In this document: positions 27,034-35,087 of the stretch, piece by piece
Position numbering within the stretch: the first letter of the stretch is position 1
How the letters are laid out: every line of letters starts with the position of its first letter
Source: Veillonella rodentium
Lineage (GTDB): Bacteria; Bacillota; Negativicutes; Veillonellales; Veillonellaceae
Direction of reading: 5' to 3'
Assembly (NCBI RefSeq): GCF_900187285.1
Contig: NZ_LT906470.1
Span: forward strand, 1,870,001-1,934,000
Length of the DNA stretch: 64,000 nt
Notes under the pieces: generated by a model
The model's database searches: none
Told to the model about the DNA's origin: nothing
What the model saw: only the letters and a program-made list of their open reading frames with translations
Program-made: the position numbers and the translations under genes

Positions 27034-27098
27034 AGTGAACAGACTTCAACGCTACGGGTGTTGGTCACTAAGGCGCTATCTTTTGATAGTGCCTTTTT
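27034..27098 (+). ncRNA. Candidate small RNA or attenuator leader
   Basis: Between the promoter at 27000-27027 and a broken small gene at 27121 is a compact segment. AGTGA/TCACT closes a stem around CAAC/GTTG, followed by a textbook terminator GGCGCTATC-TTTT-GATAGTGCC-TTTTTT. It could be a free-standing small RNA or a leader that attenuates the downstream frame. I do not recognise an Rfam family. Confidence 0.4.
27070..27098 (+). terminator. Intrinsic terminator of the short transcript
   Basis: GGCGCTATC pairs perfectly (one G-T) with GATAGTGCC around TTTT and is followed by TTTTTT. Confidence 0.8.
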
Positions 27099-27120
27099 TA
27101 TTTACACGGAGGTTAATATC

Positions 27121-27209
27121 ATGGCCTATGACAAAAGTATAAAGAAGCCACCAGTCTTCCTTTGGACTTCGAAGATAAACTAAATATACTTTACGAAAAT
27201 ATTTCATAA
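27121..27209 (+). pseudogene. Frameshifted remnant of a small gene
   Basis: A good ribosome site (ACGGAGGTTAATATC) precedes an ATG. The first frame reads MAYDKSIKKPPVFLWTSKIN and stops after 20 codons. From about codon 12 another frame continues as SLPLDFEDKLNILYENIS and stops at 27209. A net two-base shift would join them into one amphipathic peptide, so this looks like the start of a gene broken by a small indel and truncated. The source family is not recognised. It lies beside tRNA-Ser, a common integration point. Confidence 0.45.
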
Positions 27210-27291
27210 ATAAAAATCCCCTCTACACAACCGTGCAAAGGGGAAAATATTTTATCTGGTATCCTTTAGAATCAAAAAATTCAAAAGATTA

Positions 27292-27380
27292 TGGCGGAGA
27301 GGGTGGGATTCGAACCCACGGCCCCTTGCGGAGTCACTGGTTTTCAAGACCAGCTCCTTAAACCACTCGGACACCTCTCC
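27292..27380 (-). tRNA. tRNA-Ser(UGA)
   Basis: The 89-nt minus-strand sequence folds as a class II tRNA. The acceptor is GGAGAGG/CCTCTCC with encoded CCA, the anticodon stem CTGGT/ACCAG holds loop CTTGAAA with anticodon TGA, a long variable arm follows (TGACTCCGCAAGGGGCC), and the T arm is GTGGG-TTCGAAT-CCCAC. The long variable arm and UGA anticodon give serine. Confidence 0.97.
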
Positions 27381-27423
27381 ATAATTTAGTATTATATCAG
27401 ATAAACCATTGTTATCGCAACAT

Positions 27424-27455
27424 AAGGACCTCTCGAATTACGGGAGGTCCTTTTT
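27424..27455. terminator. Hairpin between tRNA-Ser and the CorA-like gene
   Basis: AGGACCTC pairs with GAGGTCCT around TCGAATTACGG, with TTTTT on the plus side. It is the likely end of the CorA-like transcript, although the better T tract faces the other way. Confidence 0.6.
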
Positions 27456-27489
27456 CGCTGTCATTGACAACGATACATTCATAATGAAA

Positions 27490-28443
27490 TTAGAATAAAT
27501 CTTTTTTCCACATACCGATGATGGCAATGATGGAGCACACCACGGAAATGCCTATCACTTCATAGAATCCGTTCGGATCATCCTGGAACGGCAACGCCAC
27601 ATTCGTCCCCCACAGGCTGAATATAATCGTCGGCACCGCCAAGGTAATCGTAAGGGCCGCCAACATTTTCATCACCATATTGAGGTTATTTGAGATGATG
27701 GATGTGAAAGCGTTCATCATGTTCATCAGAATGTTAGAGTACATTTCAACCATCTCGATGGCCTGTTTATTCTCGATAATAACGTCTTCCAGGAGGTCTT
27801 CGTCCTCTTCGTACATCTTGAGCAGATGTTTATAAGTCGTATGACCGCGCAAACGCAACAGCCTCTCCATAACGGTACCGTTCGTACGCAAGGCGGACGT
27901 AAAGTATGTCATGGATTTCTGTAATTCCAACAACTGGAAAAAGTCCTTATTCTTCGTCGTATGACGCAACTGAACTTCGATATCATCGGTACGGCGGTTG
28001 ATCTGTTGCAAGTAACGCAGGAACAGCGTCGCCGTGCGGTACAGGATCTGGAACAGGAACCGTGTCTTTTTATACGTATAGAACGTAGACAGTTGATTCG
28101 AAATGAACGGATACAACACCTCGGACTCTTCAAGACATACGGTAATGAAGAAGTCAGGCGTCAAAAAGATACCGAGCGGCACCGTATCGTACATATCATT
28201 GCCACGAATCGCCGGAATATTGATAACGACGAAAATATAATTATCCTCCAACTCCACGTGAGAACGTTCTTCCATATCGAGAGCGGTCTTTAATACATCC
28301 GTCGGAATTTCCGTCAAAATATTGATGAGGGATAACTCATCGGGGTCAGGGTTCACCAAATTTACCCAAGAACCTTTTGTGGCATCTGACACAGTGTAAT
28401 CGGCAACTAATTCTTCTTCAATATGTTTGTACACCGTAATCAT
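27490..28443 (-). CDS. CorA-family divalent cation channel with GTN in place of GMN
   Basis: 317 residues, the usual CorA length. A soluble funnel domain (1-250) with an acidic MYEEDEDLLEDVIIENKQA helix precedes two C-terminal membrane helices (about 254-276 and 290-311). The signature after the first helix reads SLWGTNVALPFQ, whereas canonical CorA and Mrs2 proteins have Gly-Met-Asn; the following LPF and the F.DDPNGFY loop are normal. CorA pentamers conduct Mg2+ or other divalents. The altered signature leaves ion selectivity open. GAAGGAGGGATAG precedes the ATG. Confidence 0.88.
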   Translation of the reverse strand: MITVYKHIEEELVADYTVSDATKGSWVNLVNPDPDELSLINILTEIPTDVLKTALDMEERSHVELEDNYIFVVINIPAIRGNDMYDTVPLGIFLTPDFFITVCLEESEVLYPFISNQLSTFYTYKKTRFLFQILYRTATLFLRYLQQINRRTDDIEVQLRHTTKNKDFFQLLELQKSMTYFTSALRTNGTVMERLLRLRGHTTYKHLLKMYEEDEDLLEDVIIENKQAIEMVEMYSNILMNMMNAFTSIISNNLNMVMKMLAALTITLAVPTIIFSLWGTNVALPFQDDPNGFYEVIGISVVCSIIAIIGMWKKDLF

Positions 28444-28705
28444 GCTATCCCTCCTTCCAACGAACGTACAATAATAATCATCTCTAAAATTATATACTAT
28501 TTAAGGATGCTATTCAATTCAAGATGCTTAATTTTCTCCGTGAAAGTAAAAGAGACCGCCCAACGGACAGCCGCTTTTACCATGTTTATATGTCTGGAGA
28601 ATACCGATACCATGTATCGGCCGTCATCCGGCCCCGATGATGCGCTAATCACAATTACAACATTACCGGGAGCAGATTAACCGCTTTCACAAAGGAAAAT
28701 CTATC

Positions 28706-30841
28706 TTAACCCTTACGGTTTAAGATTCGAATGGAGTTTAAAATACAGAGGATGGACACCCCCGTGTCGCCGAATACGGCCCACCACATGGACGCATAGC
28801 CCATAAGGCCCATCGCCATAATGATAATCTTGACGGCAATGGCGAATACTACGTTTTGCCATGCCACACTCAATGTCGCCTTGGAAAGATCGATAACATG
28901 AGCGATAGCTTTCAAAGAAGGACGCATGAATACGACATCGGCCGCTTCAATAGCCGCGTCGGCACCACTGCCCATCGCACCGCCCACATCGGCACCGGCC
29001 AATACAGGGGCATCATTGATGCCGTCCCCGACGAACATGGTCGGACCATATTCGGAACGAACCCCCTGCACGGCGGATAGTTTATCTTGCGGCAACAATT
29101 GAGCACGCACGGCGCTCACGCCGGTCTGTTTCGCAATATAATCGGCACTGGCTTGCGCATCACCGGTCAACATGATGGTCTTAATATTCTGACGGTTAAG
29201 ATCTGTAATCGCCTCCGCAGAGTCAGGTCGAGGTTCATCGGCAATGATAATACGACCGATATACATATTACCTTCCGCAACCAGCACCTCTGTGCCGTAT
29301 TCCGCAGCATCGGTAGGATAGCCCTGCACTTCATAGCGTTCCATGAGTCGACGGTTGCCGACGAGAACCTGTTGACCGTTGGTCATGCCTACCATGCCTT
29401 CTCCGGCCAACTCCTGAACAAAGTCGAAAGCCTCAACCGTAACGCCCCGATTCTTCGCTTCAGCGACGATACTCGTTGCAATCGGATGTGTGGATACGGC
29501 TTCAATAGCGGCAGCCATAGATAACAAATGAGCCTCGCTCACATGTGAGCCGACGGTTTCCACCGTATTGACCTTGAATTCACCGGATGTGATCGTGCCG
29601 GTTTTATCGAGTGCCACAGCTTTCACATTCGCAAGGGCCTCGATAACACGACCGCCCTTGAGCAGAATACCGTGTTTCGACGCATTGCCGATACCGGAGA
29701 AGAATGCCAACGGAACGCTGAGCACCAGTGCGCATGGACAGGAAATTACGAGGAATGTAAGGGCCGTATAAATCCATTTGTTCCAGTCCCCCGTAATAAG
29801 AGACGGAATGATGGCGACGGTGATGGCCAACACTACAACAATCGGTGTGTACACGCGGGCAAAGCGCGTGATGAAACGGTCGATTTTCGGCTTCGAGGAC
29901 GCCGCATTTTCAACGGCATCCAAAATCTTAGTCACCATCGATTCTTCAAGAACCTTATCGACACGCATCGTAATGCGACCGGATTCGTTGATGCAACCGG
30001 ACATGAGCTGTGTCCCCGCTACCGCGCGTACAGGAACGGGCTCACCTGTTACAGGCGCCGTATTGATACGGGTTTCGCCTTCAAGCACGGTGCCGTCCAA
30101 CGGAATTAAATCGCCGGGACGTACTTCAACGGTCCATCCCACCTCAACCTTTTCAGGGGCCATCACGACAATTTCACCGCCGCAGCATGTATCGACAACG
30201 CGTACCTCCTGAGGGCGCATATCGACGGCATTCATAATCTCCGTACGACTGCGGTCCGTCGCTTTATGTTCAAAGAACTCGCCGATACGGTAGAACAGGA
30301 TAACGCCTACCGCTTCAGGCAATGCATCGATAGCGATGGCGCCCAATGTCGCGATGGACATGAGGAAGTTTTCGTCAAATACTTCACCTTTCAAAATGTT
30401 ACGGCCGGCGATGCGCAACACAGGGAACGCAAGAATCACATACGCGATGTAATAAATCGGTTTTTCGATACTTTCAGGCATGCCGATAGCAGGGTAAAAC
30501 GCAGTCAACGCCTCATAGGCCATGAATAATAAGCCCGCCACGATAACGGCAATCGTAACGGCATCGCTGCCGTGATCATGACTATGCCCGTGATCATCCA
30601 TAACCGCCTTGGATTTACGTTCGTAATCAGCCACGGTTACGCCCTCTTCAATGGCATCGCAAATGTTCTGAATATCCTGTTTTAAAGCCTCCCGATCGGA
30701 CCAAGAGCCGGTCAATTTCAATTGATGCGTAGCAATGGCGAAATTTGCCGTTTCGATACCGTCCATCTTGCGGATACGATCCTCAATCTTCGCTGCGCAA
30801 TTAGCACAATTCAGATCCTGCAACAATAATGTTTCTTCCAT
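28706..30841 (-). CDS. P1B-type heavy-metal ATPase (Zn/Cd/Pb exporter type)
   Basis: 711 residues. An N-terminal HMA domain has LNCANCAAKIE. A His-rich run HGHSHDHG (about 84-91) precedes the membrane region. Core motifs: APVTGEPVPV (actuator TGE), ISCPCALVLS (CPC transport site), ALDKTGTITSGEF (phosphorylation Asp), STHPIATS (HP dipeptide), MLTGDAQASADY and VGDGINDAPVL. CPC plus the His-rich tract and a late MGSGADAAIEAADVVFM fit ZntA/CadA rather than copper pumps. It would export Zn2+, Cd2+ or Pb2+. AAGGAGACATC precedes the ATG, and an ArsR/SmtB-style palindrome lies at 30904-30937. Confidence 0.93.
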   Translation of the reverse strand: MEETLLLQDLNCANCAAKIEDRIRKMDGIETANFAIATHQLKLTGSWSDREALKQDIQNICDAIEEGVTVADYERKSKAVMDDHGHSHDHGSDAVTIAVIVAGLLFMAYEALTAFYPAIGMPESIEKPIYYIAYVILAFPVLRIAGRNILKGEVFDENFLMSIATLGAIAIDALPEAVGVILFYRIGEFFEHKATDRSRTEIMNAVDMRPQEVRVVDTCCGGEIVVMAPEKVEVGWTVEVRPGDLIPLDGTVLEGETRINTAPVTGEPVPVRAVAGTQLMSGCINESGRITMRVDKVLEESMVTKILDAVENAASSKPKIDRFITRFARVYTPIVVVLAITVAIIPSLITGDWNKWIYTALTFLVISCPCALVLSVPLAFFSGIGNASKHGILLKGGRVIEALANVKAVALDKTGTITSGEFKVNTVETVGSHVSEAHLLSMAAAIEAVSTHPIATSIVAEAKNRGVTVEAFDFVQELAGEGMVGMTNGQQVLVGNRRLMERYEVQGYPTDAAEYGTEVLVAEGNMYIGRIIIADEPRPDSAEAITDLNRQNIKTIMLTGDAQASADYIAKQTGVSAVRAQLLPQDKLSAVQGVRSEYGPTMFVGDGINDAPVLAGADVGGAMGSGADAAIEAADVVFMRPSLKAIAHVIDLSKATLSVAWQNVVFAIAVKIIIMAMGLMGYASMWWAVFGDTGVSILCILNSIRILNRKG

Positions 30842-30903
30842 GATGTCTCCTTATCGATATGTAAAAGCATATCTATCTTTACTTCGCCACAATATAACGA
30901 AAA

Positions 30904-30937
30904 AATAAACATATGAATGTTTGTTCATATGTTTATT
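30904..30937. promoter_or_regulatory. ArsR/SmtB-type operator upstream of the metal ATPase
   Basis: AATAAACATATGAA and TTCATATGTTTATT form a perfect 14-bp inverted repeat with a 6-bp centre. It contains the ATATGAA/TTCATAT halves typical of SmtB, CzrA and CadC operators, about 63-96 bp upstream of the ATPase ATG. Confidence 0.65.
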
Positions 30938-31016
30938 CTAATAAAATATATTGTATCTGTCAAGAAGAATTATCAATAATAATATACACCAGAATTTCTG
31001 AAATCAACAGGCCCTA

Positions 31017-31340
31017 TTACTCATATAAATTAAGTTCTTTAATATCCTTAAAAGAAATGATCGCGCCTTCAACAGATACTCTATGAGACGACCGTTCTAC
31101 AGCCTCGACAATACCTACTGACTCCGTATAACGGTGACCGGTATAGTACAGAACCCGCACAAAATCCCCTTCTGCAAGCGACTGAATCGTGCGATTCAAC
31201 TCCTCCAATTGATCTTCCGACAACTCTACACGAGCCTCTTTAGGCCGCGATGCGGCGTCCAGCAATGCTTCAAAGCCCTTAAGCGCCGCAAAAGGCATAA
31301 ACTGCTTAGCCCGTTGTAAACGGGACATACGTTGCTTCAT
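31017..31340 (-). CDS. YolD-like protein
   Basis: 107 residues. The N-terminus SRLQRAKQFMPFAALKGFEALL is the YolD family hallmark (short basic segment, then PFAAL.G.E..L), followed by a small beta-rich part (FVRVLYYTGHRYTESVGIVEAV, ISFKDIKELNL). YolD proteins are encoded next to Y-family polymerases and are thought to act with them; the mechanism is not settled. Here it lies 23 bp downstream of such a polymerase gene in the same operon, with GGGGAGAGG before its ATG. Expression is probably controlled by the LexA-like site at 32743-32756. Confidence 0.82.
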   Translation of the reverse strand: MKQRMSRLQRAKQFMPFAALKGFEALLDAASRPKEARVELSEDQLEELNRTIQSLAEGDFVRVLYYTGHRYTESVGIVEAVERSSHRVSVEGAIISFKDIKELNLYE

Positions 31341-31363
31341 GAATCTATACCTCTCCCCCTGTT

Positions 31364-32647
31364 CTACTCTCCGTTATGGCCACCTATCAATGTATTCCTG
31401 AAGCGCATGGTACCTTCGCTCTGCAGGCTCGATGCACGCAGAATAGCATTTTTACCGAACTGCTCCTTAATAGATAACATCGCCTCCTGCACCTGTCGTT
31501 CCTTATTCTCCGTATCGATTGTGAAAGCACTGAACAGGTCCTCCTCCTCCGGTATGGCGGAGCGATTGACCAAATTCTCGAAACTCACCCCTATACGACG
31601 GATAAGCTCATCTTTATGACAGTGCTGCGCATATAATTTAACGACCGCCGCCGTCAAAACCTGAAGTGAATCCGTATACTGCTTTAATTTCTTAGAACCC
31701 CCAGTGGAACGAACCGCATCATCGGCATAACCGATATGAACGTGAATATGGTCGGTCACACCTTTGATTTGTAACAGCTCTAACACCAAAGACTCCACCA
31801 TCTCACGCATAGGCACATGAGCTTCTTCATAGGTATAATTCCGCAGTAGGATTTGGCTACGCGACACGGAGTGCTTTGCGGGGCGATATGCATGAATATC
31901 GGCAAGCGTACACGGTTCACACCCCCACGCATGGTCGATAATCAACTCCGCATTAACGCCGAACTCTTTATACAACTTTGCCTCCGGAATCAAGGTGACC
32001 CCATGCAAATCAAAGGCACCATACCTGTGTAATCGGTTCGCTATACCCCTTCCGATCTGCCATATATCGGTAAGAGGCTGATGATACCAAATCTGTTCTT
32101 TAAAAAGACTTTCATCAAGATACCCGATAAAATCAGGTGCATGTTTCGCGAGGATATCGAGGGCAATCTTGGCGAGGAACAGATTCGTACCGATACCGAC
32201 GGTAGCGTAAATACGAGTCACCTCCAACACCGCATCGAGGAACATCTGCGCCAGCTGACGCGGCGTCTTCTTATATAGCGGTAAATACGACGTTATATCG
32301 ATAAAGTACTCGTCGATTGAATACACATGCACATCCTCAGGCGCCACATACCGTAATAATGTACCGTAAATCTCGGCGGACACCTCCATATAGCGTTTCA
32401 TATGCGGTTTGACCGTCAAATACTCAATATAAGGAGGAATCTGAAAGAGCCGACTGCGATTCTTGACACCCATCTGTTTTAAAGCCGGCGAAATCGCTAG
32501 CGTAATGGCCCCCTTTCCACGAGAACCATCGGCCACCACAAGAAACGTTGTAAAGGGATCGAGCCCTAAATCGGCGCATTCAACAGATGCATAAAAACAC
32601 TTCAGATCAATACACATATATATCCGATCCGTATCGGCCGAACCCAT
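31364..32647 (-). CDS. Y-family translesion DNA polymerase (UvrX/YqjW type)
   Basis: 427 residues. The palm motifs are MCIDLKCFYASVEC (about 11-24), with the first catalytic Asp, and VYSIDEYFIDIT (about 107-118), with the Asp-Glu pair. GTNLFLAKIALDILAK and a helix-hairpin-helix-like DIWQIGRGIANRLHRYG follow; the little finger occupies the C-terminal third. This is the ImpB/MucB/SamB branch found with YolD in Firmicutes, often on mobile elements. It copies damaged DNA with low fidelity. GGGAGGTGTTTGT precedes the ATG. It leads the operon with the yolD-like gene. Confidence 0.9.
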   Translation of the reverse strand: MGSADTDRIYMCIDLKCFYASVECADLGLDPFTTFLVVADGSRGKGAITLAISPALKQMGVKNRSRLFQIPPYIEYLTVKPHMKRYMEVSAEIYGTLLRYVAPEDVHVYSIDEYFIDITSYLPLYKKTPRQLAQMFLDAVLEVTRIYATVGIGTNLFLAKIALDILAKHAPDFIGYLDESLFKEQIWYHQPLTDIWQIGRGIANRLHRYGAFDLHGVTLIPEAKLYKEFGVNAELIIDHAWGCEPCTLADIHAYRPAKHSVSRSQILLRNYTYEEAHVPMREMVESLVLELLQIKGVTDHIHVHIGYADDAVRSTGGSKKLKQYTDSLQVLTAAVVKLYAQHCHKDELIRRIGVSFENLVNRSAIPEEEDLFSAFTIDTENKERQVQEAMLSIKEQFGKNAILRASSLQSEGTMRFRNTLIGGHNGE

Positions 32648-32716
32648 ACAAACACCTCCCTACCGCTAACGCTATACCTTTTACAAACCTTTATCGTCGC
32701 AGTGATTACTATGATT

Positions 32717-32756
32717 AGTATAACAAAAACAGCCAGTTATTTCAAACATATGTTTG
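32717..32756 (-). promoter_or_regulatory. Promoter with LexA-like site for the Y-polymerase operon
   Basis: On the minus strand TTGAAA (32740-32745), a 17-bp spacer and TATACT (32717-32722) form a near-consensus promoter. The palindrome CAAACATATGTTTG (32743-32756) overlaps the -35. It differs from the Gram-positive SOS box CGAACnnnnGTTCG by one base per half-site. Confidence 0.55.
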
Positions 32757-32821
32757 CTATTGCAGGAGCGTTTTTTTAGTATAGAAGTGTTTTTTAATAT
32801 CAACAGAGCAACAATATAAAA

Positions 32822-32872
32822 AGAGCCTCTAACACCGGATCTATCATCCGGTGTTAGGGACTCTTATATTTT
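32822..32872 (-). terminator. Terminator of the small membrane-protein gene
   Basis: Read on the minus strand, GAGTCCCTAACACCGGAT pairs with ATCCGGTGTTAGAGGCTC around GATAG and is followed by TTTTTAT. Confidence 0.8.
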
Positions 32873-32910
32873 AGGGTCTATGAAATTTTGAGGCTTTCAC
32901 CTGGTGCCTA

Positions 32911-33294
32911 TCAGGATAATTCCGATAGCAATCCTAAAGCAAATAAAATTAATATGACACCATAACAGGTATTTGTTTTTGCATTATCAATGCTGACTTT
33001 ACCATTTTTTAACAACGACCCTGACGAGCTATATGGAACCATCGCGCCCGGAGCTAAAACAGTAATATAAAATTCTACGCTTTTAGTGATGCATGTCTCA
33101 CCATTCAATATATATTCCACATCATATCCGTAAATGGTCGTAAAGTTCGGCAACTCCTTTATAACCCGCGGAGTTATAGATAAAATTGACACCAGAATAC
33201 TGTTACGGCGCAATAAATATCTATAAAGAACAAAATATAGACCGCAAAGAAGAACCGCAAGCGCTACACAAAATTGCCACGGATTATCAATCAT
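32911..33294 (-). CDS. Small hypothetical membrane protein
   Basis: About 127 residues from the ATG at 33294, with AGAGG six bases upstream; a TTG two codons earlier is less likely. One membrane helix near the N-terminus (FCVALAVLLCGLYFVLYRYLL, about 8-28) and one at the C-terminus (YGVILILFALGLLSE) flank an extracytoplasmic or cytosolic beta-rich middle (YGYDVEYILNGETCI). The family is not recognised. It has its own terminator, and the pseudogene remnant at 33337-33640 precedes it. Confidence 0.6.
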   Translation of the reverse strand: MIDNPWQFCVALAVLLCGLYFVLYRYLLRRNSILVSILSITPRVIKELPNFTTIYGYDVEYILNGETCITKSVEFYITVLAPGAMVPYSSSGSLLKNGKVSIDNAKTNTCYGVILILFALGLLSELS

Positions 33295-33336
33295 ATCCAA
33301 CCTCTTTCAGTCTAATTCAATATATCATCAATACCT

Positions 33337-33640
33337 TTATAACAACTTATACTCAGCTAAAAATTCATGGGCCACATCGGTCGGCTACCGATGTCCTGTT
33401 TCAACGGCATAGTTCATTTAGCCATGTCCTGATCTGTGATGGTTCCGGTCAACGATTCCAAAATCGCTCTTAATTCAGGGTGTACCGCTAATACTTCACT
33501 GCGCACCACATTGCCGCACATGTACGAAGGGTAGAGATGTTTATCATCCTGCAGGACGGACGGTAACAGGTGCTCTGCTCAATTGCCCATCCGTCGTAAA
33601 TATAGGCATGGCATCCACCCGCCTTTCTATCATGACTGTT
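33337..33640 (-). pseudogene. Decayed C-terminus of an osmoprotectant (OpuC/OsmF-type) ABC substrate-binding protein
   Basis: Three frames together give the end of a quaternary-amine-binding protein: VDAMPIFTTDGQLS, then LPSVLQDDKHLYPSYMCGN with VLAVHPELRAILESLTGTIT and DQDMAK-stop, then MNYAVETGHR-stop-PTDVAHEFLAEYKLL-stop. Family members have the same order: D..FTTDG, L.DDK..+P.Y, PEL..IL..L.G.I.D..M..MN, then DVA.EFL...L. At least two frameshifts and an in-frame stop are present and the N-terminal two thirds is missing, so it is a relic. It sits between dnaB and the small membrane-protein gene. Confidence 0.75.
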
Positions 33641-33659
33641 TTACCGGATTATCGATATA

Positions 33660-35018
33660 TTATTGTTCAGGGCCCATATCTTTATAGGCCACATCACGGA
33701 AGCGCGTCAATTCACCGACGAATTGAAGTTCCACGGTGCCGACGGAACCGTTACGATGTTTACGGATGAGAATCTCCGCATTATCGCCCTTTTCGGAATT
33801 TTCATCGTAATATTTATCGCGATACAGGAAGATAACGATATCCGCATCCTGTTCAAGGGAACCGGATTCACGAAGATCTGAAAGCACAGGCCGTTTATCG
33901 GGGCGGCTTTCAACGCTACGAGACAGCTGAGACAATGCGATAACAGGAACGTTGAACTCACGAGCGATGAGCTTGAGGTTACGGGAAATTTCCGATACCT
34001 CCTGCTGGCGGTTTTCACTGCCTTTGCCCGCATTGCGCCCCTGCATGAGCTGAATATAGTCTACAATGACGAGATCAAGGCCATGCTCAACCTTGAGCCT
34101 GCGCAATTTGGAGCGCATATCCTGCACGGTAAGCCCCGGCGTATCATCGATGTACAGTTTCGATTTACTCATCACATCGGCTGCCGAGATAACCTTGCCC
34201 CAATCGTCCTGCGTCATATCGGCACGGCGCAATTTTTCAGAGCTCACCTCCGCCACGGAGGAAAGAATACGCCCTACCAGCTGTTCCTTGCCCATTTCGA
34301 GGGAGAAGAACGCTACGGTCTTGCCGGAAATCATGGATACATTCTGCGCGATATTCAAGGTAAACGCCGTCTTCCCCATGGCAGGACGCGCCGCTACGAG
34401 AATGAGGTCCGACTTCTGCAAGCCGTTAAATATATGGTCCAAATCCTTAAAGCCCGTCGGTATCCCCGTAAGAGCGCCTTCATGCTGTTGCAGCGCATTA
34501 AGCCTGTCCAGATTGGACAGTACGATATCACCGATAGCGGAAAACGATGATTCCGCCTGCGTTTGGCCGCTCACATCGAGGACCATCTGCTCCGCCTTAT
34601 TCAGAATGGCTGTCGGCTCATCTTCACCGGCATAGGTCATGCCGACGATTTTATTACCTGCATCGATGAGGCGGCGCAACTGCGCCTTTTCACTGATAAT
34701 ACGCGCATGCTGCTCCACATTATACGACACGGACTCATTCGCCAAGGAGGTAATATACGCGAGCCCCCCTACGGCATCAAGTCGTTTGCGGCGATCCAGT
34801 TCTTCCCCGACGGTGATAAAGTCCGCCGTCTTATTTCCGTGGATAATCTCTAGAATCGCATCATAAATAATGCGATGAGCATCGCGGTAAAAGTCCTCTG
34901 CTTTCAGAATACTCGTCACCGTATCCACGACGGCGCTCGCATTGGAACCGTTCGTCAGCAACGCCCCGAGGACGGCCTTTTCAGCATCTAAATTATGCGG
35001 TGGAATACGTACATCCAT
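33660..35018 (-). CDS. dnaB: Replicative DNA helicase
   Basis: 452 residues. The N-terminal helical domain opens RIPPHNLDAEKAVLGALL, typical of DnaB. The RecA-like domain has Walker A ARPAMGKTAFTLNIA (about 200-214), FFSLEM, Walker B LDLVIVDYIQLM (about 300-311), ALSQLSRSVE and SDLRESGSLEQDADIV-like motifs. It unwinds DNA ahead of the fork as a hexamer with primase. It lies at the end of the Firmicute cluster yybS-gdpP-rplI-dnaB, with TAAGGGAG before its ATG. No intein or split is present. Confidence 0.97.
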   Translation of the reverse strand: MDVRIPPHNLDAEKAVLGALLTNGSNASAVVDTVTSILKAEDFYRDAHRIIYDAILEIIHGNKTADFITVGEELDRRKRLDAVGGLAYITSLANESVSYNVEQHARIISEKAQLRRLIDAGNKIVGMTYAGEDEPTAILNKAEQMVLDVSGQTQAESSFSAIGDIVLSNLDRLNALQQHEGALTGIPTGFKDLDHIFNGLQKSDLILVAARPAMGKTAFTLNIAQNVSMISGKTVAFFSLEMGKEQLVGRILSSVAEVSSEKLRRADMTQDDWGKVISAADVMSKSKLYIDDTPGLTVQDMRSKLRRLKVEHGLDLVIVDYIQLMQGRNAGKGSENRQQEVSEISRNLKLIAREFNVPVIALSQLSRSVESRPDKRPVLSDLRESGSLEQDADIVIFLYRDKYYDENSEKGDNAEILIRKHRNGSVGTVELQFVGELTRFRDVAYKDMGPEQ

Positions 35019-35053
35019 GATAATCTCCCTTACTAACCTCTATAGATAAAAGA

Positions 35054-35081
35054 ATTCACCATACTCTATGAGCATGGTGAA
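35054..35081 (-). terminator. Weak hairpin between rplI and dnaB
   Basis: TTCACCAT pairs with ATGGTGAA around ACTCTATGAGC. There is no T tract, so it may attenuate or process the transcript rather than stop it. Confidence 0.3.
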
Positions 35082-35087
35082 GCCCTA

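Noticed and set aside
27210-27250. Hairpin CCCCT/AGGGG near the tRNA as a separate gene end
   Set aside because: Short imperfect stem with a long loop; too weak to list as a terminator.
28423-28680. 85-codon plus-strand frame between the CorA-like and P-ATPase genes
   Set aside because: It overlaps the CorA-like start and has no ribosome site or recognisable features.
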